From assembly GCA_019636615.1 (NCBI GenBank), contig JAHBXF010000001.1, forward strand, positions 1,488,001-1,552,000: a DNA stretch of 64,000 bases, read 5' to 3'. The notes below the pieces were generated by a model. It saw nothing but the letters and a program-made list of their open reading frames with translations, had not been told where the DNA came from and made no database searches. Position numbers and translations under genes: made by a program. Shown piece by piece: positions 54,183 through 62,397 of the stretch; positions within the stretch are counted from its first letter, which is position 1; each line of letters starts with the position of its first letter. Source of the DNA: Phycisphaeraceae bacterium. GTDB lineage: Bacteria; Planctomycetota; Phycisphaerae; Phycisphaerales; UBA1924.

Positions 54183-54698
54183 ATGACCTGGACCGAGATC
54201 GTGGCGGCGTGCGGAGTGACCGGCGCGGCCGCGGCGGGGGTGGTGCTGGCCGCGCTGACGCTGCCGGGCGTGTGGGTGGCGATCGCCGCCGCGCTGGTGG
54301 CGCAGGTGTGGCTGGGCGGGATGTATTCGTGGTGGACGCTTGGGGTTGTGGTGTGTCTTGGCGTGCTGGGGGAGGCGCTGGAGTTTGTGGCGTCGGCGCT
54401 GGGGGCGGCCAAGGGGGGCGCGAGCGCGCGGGCCTCGCTGTGGGCGGTGGTGGGATCGATCGTGGGCGCGGTGGTTGGTGCGCCATTTCTCTTCCCGCTT
54501 GGTGTGGTGGTTGGGGCGGTTGCCGGCGCCGGGTTGACCGCGCTGGCGGTGGAGCGGGGCACACTCAACAAGACGTGGCGGGCCAGCGCTCAGGCGGGTG
54601 CGGGCGCGGCGGTGGGCAGGCTGCTGGCCTCGGCGATCAAGATCGGTATCGCGTGCGCCGTGGCCGTGGCCTTGACGGTGGGGGCGTGGGTGCCGTGA
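54183..54698 (+). CDS. DUF456 family membrane protein
   Basis: 171 residues from the ATG at 54183. Highly hydrophobic with at least four helices, in the DUF456 pattern: LPGVWVAIAAALVAQVW, WWTLGVVVCLGVLGEALEFV, then GGASARASLWAVVGSIVGAV and FLFPLGVVVGAVAGAGLTAL. The Gly/Ala-rich glycine-zipper helices recall membrane-tethered pore-like proteins, but the function is unknown. It follows the 55-residue gene by 55 bp and converges on the GT4 gene ending at 54731. Confidence 0.75.
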   Translation: MTWTEIVAACGVTGAAAAGVVLAALTLPGVWVAIAAALVAQVWLGGMYSWWTLGVVVCLGVLGEALEFVASALGAAKGGASARASLWAVVGSIVGAVVGAPFLFPLGVVVGAVAGAGLTALAVERGTLNKTWRASAQAGAGAAVGRLLASAIKIGIACAVAVALTVGAWVP

Positions 54699-54730
54699 TG
54701 ATGCTGTGAGGGTTATGAACCCGTCGCGAC

Positions 54731-55972
54731 TCAGGCCCGGGCGAGTTGGGGCATCGGGCGTGCCTGCCAACCGAGGCTCTGTGTGCGCTGAGAGGGCTTG
54801 CCCTTGGTGGCGATGGCGTCGGCGTACATCTGCTCGAACTGGCTGAGCACGCGGTCTTTGCCGAGGGTCTTGAAGACCCAGGGGCGGGCCTTGTCGGCCA
54901 TCTCGCGGCGGCGGTTCTCGTCGGCGAAGATGCCGGCGACGGAGTCGGCGATGTCTTCGGGCTCGTACGAGACGATCTGGGCCGAGCCGCTGGACTCGAT
55001 GTCACGCCAGATGTCTACGCCCTTGGTGGTGACAACGGGAACGCCGCAGGCCATGGCCTCGATGAAGACCAGGCCGAAGTTTTCCTGGCTGGTGGGGAGG
55101 ACGAAGAGGTCGGCGTTCTGGTAGAGGCTGAGTTTCTCGTCGCCGATCACCTGGCCGAGGAAGTGCACGCGGTCGGCGACGCCGAGCTGTTGCGTGAGCG
55201 AGCGAAGGCTGTTGACATAGGCCTCGTCGCCGGTGCCGGCGAAGGCGAACTGGCCGGGGATGCCGCGGGCCTTGAGGAGGGCGGCGGCCTTGAGGAGGAG
55301 TTCCGGGCCTTTCTTGTAGTGGAGGCGGCTGAGGAAGAGCACGGTGGGTGTGCCGTTGCGGAGGAACTCGAAGCGTGAGGCGGCCTTTTCGCGGCCGGGC
55401 AGAGACTTGTAGGGATCAAGATCGATGAGGTAGGGGACGATGGTCTCGGTGCCGGCGGGGAACCACTTCTTGCTCTGATCGACTTCGGCCTGCGCGGTGC
55501 AGTGCACGCGAGCGGCCTTTTCGAGGAAGCGGCGTCCGCCCAGGGCCATGAAGGCTCGCTTGCGGCCGGCGCGCTGGGCCATGCTCCAATCATCGAGCAT
55601 GCCGTGGCAGGAGACAACATAGGGCACACCCATCTGACGGGCGGCGGCGGCGATCTGGTAGGCCGCGGGGCTCCAGACGCAGTGAACGTGGAGCACGTCG
55701 GCCTTCTTGAGTTCGCGGCGGATGGTGCGCATTTCGCCGGGGCCGAAGAGTTTGCCCAGGAGCGCGGGGCGCGGCAGTTTGACCATGGAGGGCAGTTGGC
55801 TGCCGTCGTGGGGGGCCATCCACTCGGCCGGGGTTTCGGTGGTGTCGAGCGTGAGGATCGTGGAGGGGTGGCCTTCGGCGGCCATCACCCGGCTGGAGTC
55901 GAGCACGAAGCGGGGCACACCGCCGAGGCGGGAATCAGTGCTGTCCACGTAGTGCAAGATCTTCATGGCCAA
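54731..55972 (-). CDS. Glycosyltransferase family 4 protein
   Basis: 413 residues; translation may start at M1 or M3. GT-B fold with GGVPRFVLDSSRVMAAEGHP at the acceptor side, DVLHVHCVWSP, VVSCHGMLDDW, then TVLFLSRLHYKKGPELLLKA, and the donor site LFVLPTSQENFGLVFIEAMA followed by CGVPVVTT with the E-x7-E motif intact. It is probably involved in surface polysaccharide synthesis with the genes at 49.7-53.9 kb, but it is transcribed separately. Confidence 0.85.
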   Translation of the reverse strand: MAMKILHYVDSTDSRLGGVPRFVLDSSRVMAAEGHPSTILTLDTTETPAEWMAPHDGSQLPSMVKLPRPALLGKLFGPGEMRTIRRELKKADVLHVHCVWSPAAYQIAAAARQMGVPYVVSCHGMLDDWSMAQRAGRKRAFMALGGRRFLEKAARVHCTAQAEVDQSKKWFPAGTETIVPYLIDLDPYKSLPGREKAASRFEFLRNGTPTVLFLSRLHYKKGPELLLKAAALLKARGIPGQFAFAGTGDEAYVNSLRSLTQQLGVADRVHFLGQVIGDEKLSLYQNADLFVLPTSQENFGLVFIEAMACGVPVVTTKGVDIWRDIESSGSAQIVSYEPEDIADSVAGIFADENRRREMADKARPWVFKTLGKDRVLSQFEQMYADAIATKGKPSQRTQSLGWQARPMPQLARA

Positions 55973-56404
55973 GTCCTGTGGGCGTAGAGAGACCGCGCAA
56001 CACCGTGCGGGGTGCCTTCGCCACCATTCAGAAACCGATCAGGGGCTCATGCCCAGGCGCCGATTTCGCCCGGACACCTACAACATGCCACGCGGATCGT
56101 GCCGTGCCAACCTTTTGTGACGATTATGCCGCAAATTCCCTCTTTCGCGGCGGCGAGGGTCTTGCCGACCAGCACAGATGCAGCAGGAAGAGGGGCGGCG
56201 CGGCTTGTACAGGGATCGTGCAGGTGCGCACGACAACCCGTGTAGGGGATATGGGTGGGTGTGGGCGTCGTTGTATGAGAGAAGGGCAGGATCTGGGGGC
56301 GTGCGGGGTTGTGATGGGGTGCCTCGCCCCGTACCCTGCGGCCGAAGGTGAGACAGGAATCGCGGGGGGGGGTGGCGTGAGTTCGGGACAGTGCAAAGGG
56401 CGAC
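55973..56404. other. Gene-free region between divergent glycosyltransferase genes
   Basis: 432 bp separating the GT4 gene (minus) from the GT39 gene (plus). It must contain both promoters. There is a mildly AT-richer patch near 56085-56150. No reliable promoter pair, RNA structure or open frame was found. Confidence 0.5.
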
Positions 56405-58027
56405 ATGTCCCATCGAGAACCCCCATACATTCAAACAGAAAGCGAACAAAGGGCCAAATGGCTCTTCTGGGGGGTCGTGCTGGGGGTTCTGGTGCTGCGT
56501 GCTGTCTATTTGAAGTGGTTCTGCCCCTTCACATTGGTTGAGGATGAGGCGCACTACTGGGAGTGGAGCCGTCGGCTCGGGCTTTCGTACTACACGAAGG
56601 GGCCGGGCGTGGCATGGGTGATCGCGGCAAGCACCTGGGCCTTTGGGGTCAGCGAGTTTGCGGTGAGGCTGCCGGCGGTGATCGCCGGGTCTGTGGCGGC
56701 GGGGTTTGTCGGCGGGCTCGGGCGGCTCATGGCCGGAACGTGGCGGGCGGCGCTGCTGAGCGCGGCGTGTTTTCTGCTGCTGCCGGCGTTTCAGGTGCTT
56801 GGGCTGACAATGACAATTGATGGCCCGTACGCGGCGTGCTGGGCCGCGGCGGCGTATGCCGGGTGGCGAGCGATCGGGCGGGGGGAGCGTGCGTGGTGGG
56901 TTGGGTTTGGCGTGGCCGTGGGTGTGGGCGCGCTGTTCAAGTACACGATTCTGCTCATCGTGCCCGGGGTGGTGCTGTGCGCGGTGCTGCGCGCGGCGCG
57001 CCGGCGAGAGGGATGGGCGAGCACGGCGATGGGGCTGGGCGTGGCGGCGGTGGCGGCGGCGGTGTGCCTGCTGCCGGTGATCGTGTGGAACGCGGAGCGG
57101 GGATGGCCCACGGTGCGGCACCTGCTGGGGCACCTCGGGGTTGCGGGTGGCGACATGCCCGTGACGCAGGGGAGCGGGGGGTGGAAGTACAGCCCGATGT
57201 GGACGCTGACGCACATCGGCACGCAGATCGGGCTTGTGGGGCCGGCGCTCTTGCTGATGGGCTGGCTACCGAGGGGCGCTGAGGGCACGCGGGGCATCGA
57301 TCTGTCGGTGCGCGAGGGCGTGGAGTATCTGTACGCGGTGGGCGCGCCGGTGCTGGCGTTTTATCTGGCGCTGACGCTGGTGACACTGCCGGAGGGGAAC
57401 TGGCCGATCGCGGGGTATATGTCCCTGTGCGTGCTGGCGGGGTGGCGCGTGTCGCACATGGCCATGGGTGAGGGTGTGCGTGCCCGGTTTGTTCGCGTGG
57501 CGTGGCGGGGTGTGGTGGCGATGGGGGTGATTGTGGCGGCGGCGCTGCCGAGCCTGTCGCTGGTGGCGCGGCTGCCGCTGATCGGCGGGGCGATTCCGAT
57601 CCATCGGTTCACGGGCGCAAAAGACATGGCGGCGCACGTGGATCGCATCGGGGCGTCGTTGCGAGAGGAGACGGGAGAGGAACCGTTTGTGATGGCGGTT
57701 CATTACGGGCGGGCGAGCCAACTCGCGTTTTATCTGGCGGGCAGGCCGGTGGTCTACTGCGCGGGGAGTCTGGTGCAACAGGGGCGGCGCACGCAGTACG
57801 ATTTCTGGGAAGACACCGACCTGTCGCGGGTTCAGGGGTTGCTCGTGGGGCGGCCCGGGGTGGTGGTGGGCGCGACGGCGCGGGTGTGGTCGAGCGTGTT
57901 TGACGCGGTGCGTGACGAAGGCCGCCTGGACGGCGACGGGAAGCGGGCGCGCCCCGCCTTTGGCGGGGTTGGTTTCCGCGGGTTTCCGGAGGGTGGCGTG
58001 CCGGATGAGCCGGCCGGCCACCGGTGA
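56405..58027 (+). CDS. GT39/ArnT-like membrane glycosyltransferase
   Basis: 540 residues with about a dozen transmembrane helices. The first loop EDEAHYWEWSRRLGLSYYTK followed by GPGVAW is the signature of ArnT-like dolichyl/undecaprenyl-phosphate-sugar-dependent transferases (catalytic acidic residues in EDEAHY). FGVSEFAVRLPAVIAG, LLPAFQVLGLTMTIDGPYA and PEGNWPIAGYMSL are also typical. It transfers a sugar from a polyprenyl phosphate to a lipid or protein in the periplasm. The last 50 residues are soluble. It overlaps or nearly overlaps the PAP2 gene in an operon of three. Confidence 0.85.
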   Translation: MSHREPPYIQTESEQRAKWLFWGVVLGVLVLRAVYLKWFCPFTLVEDEAHYWEWSRRLGLSYYTKGPGVAWVIAASTWAFGVSEFAVRLPAVIAGSVAAGFVGGLGRLMAGTWRAALLSAACFLLLPAFQVLGLTMTIDGPYAACWAAAAYAGWRAIGRGERAWWVGFGVAVGVGALFKYTILLIVPGVVLCAVLRAARRREGWASTAMGLGVAAVAAAVCLLPVIVWNAERGWPTVRHLLGHLGVAGGDMPVTQGSGGWKYSPMWTLTHIGTQIGLVGPALLLMGWLPRGAEGTRGIDLSVREGVEYLYAVGAPVLAFYLALTLVTLPEGNWPIAGYMSLCVLAGWRVSHMAMGEGVRARFVRVAWRGVVAMGVIVAAALPSLSLVARLPLIGGAIPIHRFTGAKDMAAHVDRIGASLREETGEEPFVMAVHYGRASQLAFYLAGRPVVYCAGSLVQQGRRTQYDFWEDTDLSRVQGLLVGRPGVVVGATARVWSSVFDAVRDEGRLDGDGKRARPAFGGVGFRGFPEGGVPDEPAGHR

Positions 58028-58050
58028 GTGATAAAGGAGGATGCGCTGGC

Positions 58051-58782
58051 ATGATACTGGAGACTGGGCACCCCTCGGCGCACGAAGCCCGCTGTGCGCG
58101 CCGGCGCGCATGGATGCTGGCGGCGGCGGTGGCGGCGGGGTATGTGGTGCTCTCGCTGCTCGACCAGCGGCTCTATCACGCGCTGCGCCTGGAACGGTGG
58201 GACGTGATCAAAGGGCGCGACTGGGCGCAGATGCTGCGGAGCCTTGGGTACATGCCCACGTGGCTCTCGCTCTGTGCTGTGTTGATGCTGATGCCGCGCC
58301 GGGGCGGGGTTGTGGATGGGCGCGGCGGCAGCGGTGATTCGCCGACAGGGTTCTCGACGCGGCCCCGTGAGGCGGCGTCGCGGATGGCGCGTGCGGTTCC
58401 GTCGCCGGGGGCGCTGGGCTTGATGACGATCGCCGCGGCGACGCTGGCGGGGCTGCTGAGCGAGGTGCTCAAGTTCATCGTTCGCCGGCACCGGCCCAGC
58501 CTGCTCAACGACGGGGCCTATGCCTATGACTGGATCGAGGGGCCCTTGAAAGGGCGCGGCCTTGGGCTGGCCAGCAGCCACGTGGGGGTGGTCTTCGGGG
58601 TTGTGTTTGTGATCGCCATCGCGTACCCGCGGACGGCGATCGTGCTTGTTCCACTGGCGATCGGGTGTACGCTCACGCGGCTGTGGTCGGGGGCGCACTT
58701 TGTCACGGACGCGTATGTGGCCGCGGCGCTGGCGTGGTATTCGGCGTGGCTGGTGTGGCGGGTGTGGAAGCGCAACGCATGA
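58051..58782 (+). CDS. PAP2-family lipid phosphatase
   Basis: 243 residues from the ATG at 58051, with AGGAGG at 58035-58040. An alternative GTG at 58024, overlapping the upstream stop, would add nine residues. PAP2 motifs: KFIVRRHRPS (C1), LASSHVGVVFG (C2, with Ser-Ser-His in place of PSGH) and TRLWSGAHFVTDAYVAAALA (C3). Six helices. It probably recycles undecaprenyl pyrophosphate or dephosphorylates a lipid at the outer face of the inner membrane, in keeping with the upstream polyprenyl-phosphate-dependent transferase. Its stop overlaps the next ATG (ATGA). Confidence 0.82.
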   Translation: MILETGHPSAHEARCARRRAWMLAAAVAAGYVVLSLLDQRLYHALRLERWDVIKGRDWAQMLRSLGYMPTWLSLCAVLMLMPRRGGVVDGRGGSGDSPTGFSTRPREAASRMARAVPSPGALGLMTIAAATLAGLLSEVLKFIVRRHRPSLLNDGAYAYDWIEGPLKGRGLGLASSHVGVVFGVVFVIAIAYPRTAIVLVPLAIGCTLTRLWSGAHFVTDAYVAAALAWYSAWLVWRVWKRNA

Positions 58783-59924
58783 ACCTGCTGGACAGAATGA
58801 TCGCGAAGCAGTTTCTCTTCAGCACGTTCGTGCTGCTGGGGTGTCTGTACGCCATCATCCTGGTGGTGGATCTTTCGCTGAACTTTGACGACTACTACGA
58901 CATTGCGCGGCGCTTGTCGGCGGCGGGGGCGGATGAGCGGGTGGGGGTGGTTCGCACGGGGGCCATGACGGCGGCGATCTTCTGGGACTTGTGGTGGCCG
59001 CGCCTCTTTCAGTTGTTCAACTACATGATCGGCGTGGTGATGGTGGGGGGCATGGGCTTCACGTGCGCCCAGATGGTGAAGCACCGCGAACTGGTGGCGA
59101 TGCTGGCGGGTGGCATCAGCCTTCGACGGGTGGCGAGGCCCATCGTGATCTGTGCGCTGGGGGTGACGCTGCTGCAGACGGTAAACCGCGAGTGGATCGT
59201 ACCGGACCTTGCCCCGCGCCTGGCGCGCGAGCGGCGGCACGCGGGGTCACTGACGCTGGGGGTTGTGAACATGCCCCTGACCGCCGATGCCCGGGGGCGG
59301 CTGTTTTACGCGCGCGAGGCAGACCTGGACGCGGGGGAACTGCGCGGCGTGCGGGTGTGGGAGCGCGACGCGCAGGGGCTGATGGAGCGGCGCATTCTGG
59401 CGGAGCGTGCGGTGTGGGCCGAGGGGGCGTGGCGTCTTGAGGGGGGCGTGGCGGAAGAAGTGCGCACCGAGGGAGAGCGGTCGGTGCTGGGGCGGCCAAC
59501 GCCCATCGAACGGTACGAAACCGACCTTGACCCGACGGTGCTTCGGCTGCGCCGGTATGAGGGGTTTGGCAACAACCTGAGCACGGCGCAGTTGACGGAA
59601 CTGATCGAGCGGTACCGCGCCGAGCCCAACCCGCCGCGGGATCGCATCGGCGCGCTGGAGCGCATCCGCATGGGGCGGATCTCGGTGAGCGTGTGCAACA
59701 TCCTGACGCTGCTGCTGTGCCTGCCGTTCTTCCTGCGGCGCGAGCCGGCGAACATGCTGGTGCAGTCGATCTATGCCTCGCCGGTGGCGCTGGTGGCGAT
59801 GGTGGGTGTGGTGATCGGGGTGAGCACCACGCTGCCGGGCATACCGACGGCGGTCGGGGTGTTTCTGCCGGCGGTGCTGCTGGTACCGGCGATGCTCGCG
59901 GCGGTGACATCGATCCGCACGTGA
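58779..59924 (+). CDS. LptF/LptG-family permease
   Basis: 381 residues from the ATG at 58779, overlapping the PAP2 stop by 4 bp. YjgP/YjgQ pattern: three helices at each end (STFVLLGCLYAIILVVDLSL, FNYMIGVVMVGGMGFTCAQM, VARPIVICALGVTLLQTVN; then VSVCNILTLLLCLPFFLRRE, VALVAMVGVVIGVSTTLPGI) with a periplasmic beta-jellyroll domain between them (about residues 150-270). ELVAMLAGGISLRRVARPI is the conserved cytoplasmic coupling helix. It would belong to the LptBFG machine that extracts LPS from the inner membrane. A partner LptF/G and LptB are not in the window. Confidence 0.85.
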   Translation: MNLLDRMIAKQFLFSTFVLLGCLYAIILVVDLSLNFDDYYDIARRLSAAGADERVGVVRTGAMTAAIFWDLWWPRLFQLFNYMIGVVMVGGMGFTCAQMVKHRELVAMLAGGISLRRVARPIVICALGVTLLQTVNREWIVPDLAPRLARERRHAGSLTLGVVNMPLTADARGRLFYAREADLDAGELRGVRVWERDAQGLMERRILAERAVWAEGAWRLEGGVAEEVRTEGERSVLGRPTPIERYETDLDPTVLRLRRYEGFGNNLSTAQLTELIERYRAEPNPPRDRIGALERIRMGRISVSVCNILTLLLCLPFFLRREPANMLVQSIYASPVALVAMVGVVIGVSTTLPGIPTAVGVFLPAVLLVPAMLAAVTSIRT

Positions 59925-60137
59925 GAGGGCCAAGCGTGCAGGGGGGCGAGCGGCGGGGGGCGCGGCGGGCGAGTGGAGGGGCGAGAGAAGTGGGTGAGAC
60001 TCAGGGGTTGACCCGGCGGATGAGGAATGGGCAGTGATCTCGCGGCGCGGGGTTCCCCGGGGAGAGAAAGCCGGTACGATTGATCTTCCGACGGCTGGTT
60101 GGCCGATGGAAGGGGCCGCACCACTTTGGAGGCCGAG

Positions 60138-60884
60138 TTGCCACAGAACGAACAGAACGCCGCGGAGACGCGGACGGGACAGACCGCAACGGGCGTGACC
60201 GAGCGCCGCATCGTACAACTGCGCCGGCGACTGGCGAGAGAGGCGATGCTGGCGGTGGCCATGCTCGAGTCATCGCTGGCCGCGCTGTGGAAGTTGGATG
60301 TGAACGCGGCGCAGGCCGTGCGCCGCACCGACGACAACATCGACTCGGAAGAGGTGCTCATCGAGCAGGAGACGCAGGCGCTGCTGGCCCTGCACCACCC
60401 CTTCGGCCGCGACTTTCGTGCGTTGATCTTTGTGCTGCGGGTGAACACCGATCTGGAGCGCGTGGCCGACCACGCGGCGTCGATCGCGAAGATCATTCCC
60501 AAGATCCGCGGCGCGCTGGGCACAGAGACGCCCCCGCCGTGGCCCACCGCGCTGCGGGAACTGGGCGAACGAGTGCCGGCGATGTGCCACGAACTGATGC
60601 GGGCGGTGCTGGACGAGGACGAGGCCGCGGCGAGAAGGATCGTGGCCGCGGACGAGGTGATCGATCAGTTGGAGCGCCGGCTGTTTGATGAAGCGGTGGA
60701 CCTGGTGAAGGTGTGCGGGAACAACGACAACGCGGTGGCGGTGAGCATGCTGGTGTACCGCATCGGGCGCGAACTCGAACGCGTGGGCGACCTGATGGCC
60801 AGCGTGGCGGAAGACCTGGTGTACGTAGTGACGGGGAACATCATCCGGCACGAGAAGCGGCGGACGAAAGCGGCGAAGGGGTGA
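60138..60884 (+). CDS. PhoU-domain protein
   Basis: 248 residues from a TTG at 60138, preferred because GGAGG (60128-60132) sits 5 bases upstream. An earlier TTG at 60099 would add 13 residues. An all-helical PhoU-like protein with two repeats: DDNIDSEEVLIEQETQALLA with RDFRALIFVLRVNTDLERVA, and DEVIDQLERRLFDEAVDLVK with VSMLVYRIGRELERVGDLMA. The E-R-V-(A/G)-D motif occurs in both halves. PhoU controls phosphate uptake by Pst and PhoR signalling; no pst or pho genes are adjacent here. Confidence 0.85.
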   Translation: MPQNEQNAAETRTGQTATGVTERRIVQLRRRLAREAMLAVAMLESSLAALWKLDVNAAQAVRRTDDNIDSEEVLIEQETQALLALHHPFGRDFRALIFVLRVNTDLERVADHAASIAKIIPKIRGALGTETPPPWPTALRELGERVPAMCHELMRAVLDEDEAAARRIVAADEVIDQLERRLFDEAVDLVKVCGNNDNAVAVSMLVYRIGRELERVGDLMASVAEDLVYVVTGNIIRHEKRRTKAAKG

Positions 60885-61006
60885 GGGGTGGTTGAGTTGG
60901 ATCTGGCGCGCGCTACTGAGTTCACTGGTGTTCCCTGCCGCCTGGCTGGCGCGAAGGCCTGACTGAGCGGGGTTTTGATTCGAACACCGGACTTCGCCAG
61001 AGCGAT

Positions 61007-61012
61007 ACAATC
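61007..61012 (+). promoter_or_regulatory. Possible -10 box (TACAAT)
   Basis: TACAAT lies 7 bp before an AGGAGG (61019-61024). A transcript from this box would start at about 61019, inside or just before the AGGAGG. No good -35 is seen. Confidence 0.3.
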
Positions 61013-61089
61013 AGGGCAGGAGGTGTCCCTTCGCCGCAGGTCAGCCCAAACTGGAAGTCATCCTCGACGGCCCCTCGGCTCAAGGCCGG

Positions 61090-61959
61090 TTGTCTGTTGA
61101 TTACCTGGCGACATTAGCGAAAGAGATTCAGACCACGCTGCGTCGCATCGCCACGAACAAAGAGGGCAAGACGGGCCGTTACTCAAAGGAGATCGAACGC
61201 GCCTGCTCGCTCGACATCGTTGGCTTCGCAAAAGGCAGTGTTCGCCTCGCCTTCGAACTCGCGCCACTCCCGGCCGAGGCGTCATCGCTCTGGCCCGATG
61301 CCGGGCGTGAGTCGCTTGAACGTTTCATCGAAACATTGGACGCGGGCGAGTCCGGGCGAGACGATTGGTCCGAAGGGTTGTCTGCGTCAGTGCTTGATGG
61401 CTTTGACCGGATTACCCGGCCGCTCGATGACGGCATTACATCGATTGCGTTCAACCTCGACTCGCCGTCTTCTAGACATCCTCGTCGTGCGGTTCGTGTC
61501 ACGAAACAGTTTCGAGAGCGTGTTCGGGTCATGCCATCGGCCCCGACGCCCCGTGGCATCGTCCGCATTGTCGGCGTGATCTGGGAGGCTGATTGGAAGG
61601 ACCACACCGCAGAACTCCATCAATCCGACGGCCGAGTGGTGCGAGTGCTCTTTGATGCCCACCGTGACGAGGAGATCACCGACGCCCGTCGCTTAAAGGT
61701 TGCGGCCACGGGCACTGTTGCTTCGGGCACGGTCATCCAGCCCCATGCCATCCGTCTCGACCGGCTTGAAGTACTCGACCCATCACCACTGGAGACTCCA
61801 GGCGACGGCGTCGAGTTCTGGGAGAAGCCCACCGTTTTACAGCTTGCCGAGCGTCAGGGTGTGCAGCCCCCGGCGAGTCTCGACGACCTCGCTGGCCACT
61901 GGCCCGACGACGACAACATCGATGACTTCTTGGACACGGTTCGGCAGAGCAGACAATGA
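61090..61959 (+). CDS. Unrecognised protein coupled to a PIN-domain gene; start uncertain
   Basis: At least 289 residues from a TTG at 61090, but coding quality starts earlier. Bases 61045-61089 in the same frame give PKLEVILDGPSAQG, which looks like the true N-terminus. The AGGAGG at 61019-61024 has no ATG, GTG or TTG of the right frame after it; a GTG at 61023 is in another frame. So either a frameshift lies at about 61030-61045 or the start is unusual. The protein has an N-terminal helix (DYLATLAKEIQTTLRRIATN), a basic middle, and an OB/SH3-like beta-rich domain near 155-215. It ends in an acidic tail (GHWPDDDNIDDFLDTV). Its stop overlaps the PIN gene by 4 bp, as antitoxin-toxin pairs often do, but it is long for an antitoxin. 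Confidence 0.6.
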   Translation: MSVDYLATLAKEIQTTLRRIATNKEGKTGRYSKEIERACSLDIVGFAKGSVRLAFELAPLPAEASSLWPDAGRESLERFIETLDAGESGRDDWSEGLSASVLDGFDRITRPLDDGITSIAFNLDSPSSRHPRRAVRVTKQFRERVRVMPSAPTPRGIVRIVGVIWEADWKDHTAELHQSDGRVVRVLFDAHRDEEITDARRLKVAATGTVASGTVIQPHAIRLDRLEVLDPSPLETPGDGVEFWEKPTVLQLAERQGVQPPASLDDLAGHWPDDDNIDDFLDTVRQSRQ

Positions 61960-62384
61960 TGGACGCGGTACTCCTTGATACTGATGTATTCTCGTTCTTC
62001 TTCAAGCGAGACACGCGCCGGGAGTTCTACGCCGCCGACATCGCCGGGCGTCAGCTCTGTATCGCCTTCATGACCGTCGCGGAACTGAAGCGATGGGAGA
62101 TCGAGCGCAACTGGGGTGAGTCGCGGCGGGAGAAGCTCGCACAGGTGCTTCGGCACTACGTCGTTCTACCTTACGACGCGGCGATGGCCGACGCTTGGGC
62201 TCAAACCGCAGTCGCGTGCAAACAAGCCGGTCGCGAGATTGAGTGTGGAGACTGCTGGATCGCCGCCGCGGCGATCCGCCACGGCATTCCGCTCCTCACC
62301 CACAATGGCCGTCACTTTCGGAATGTCCCATATCTTCAGTTGATCAGCCGTGCCCCTGATTCACAGGCTGACGGTACAGAGTGA
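61956..62384 (+). CDS. PIN-domain (VapC-like) ribonuclease
   Basis: 142 residues. The PIN acidic residues are in place: Asp8 (and Asp10) in LLDTDVFSFF, Glu43 in MTVAELKRWE, and Asp99 in ECGDCWIAAAAI, with THNGRHF close to the fourth site. VapC-like proteins cut a tRNA or rRNA and are held in check by a partner. The start codon overlaps the upstream stop (ATGA), so the product of the upstream gene is the likely partner. An ATG at 61959 would shorten it by one residue. Confidence 0.85.
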   Translation: MMDAVLLDTDVFSFFFKRDTRREFYAADIAGRQLCIAFMTVAELKRWEIERNWGESRREKLAQVLRHYVVLPYDAAMADAWAQTAVACKQAGREIECGDCWIAAAAIRHGIPLLTHNGRHFRNVPYLQLISRAPDSQADGTE

Positions 62385-62397
62385 GCGTACGCCACCC

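Noticed and set aside
60961..61020. tRNA gene suggested by GATTCGAAC near 60980
   Set aside because: The T-loop-like sequence is not flanked by stems of the right length.
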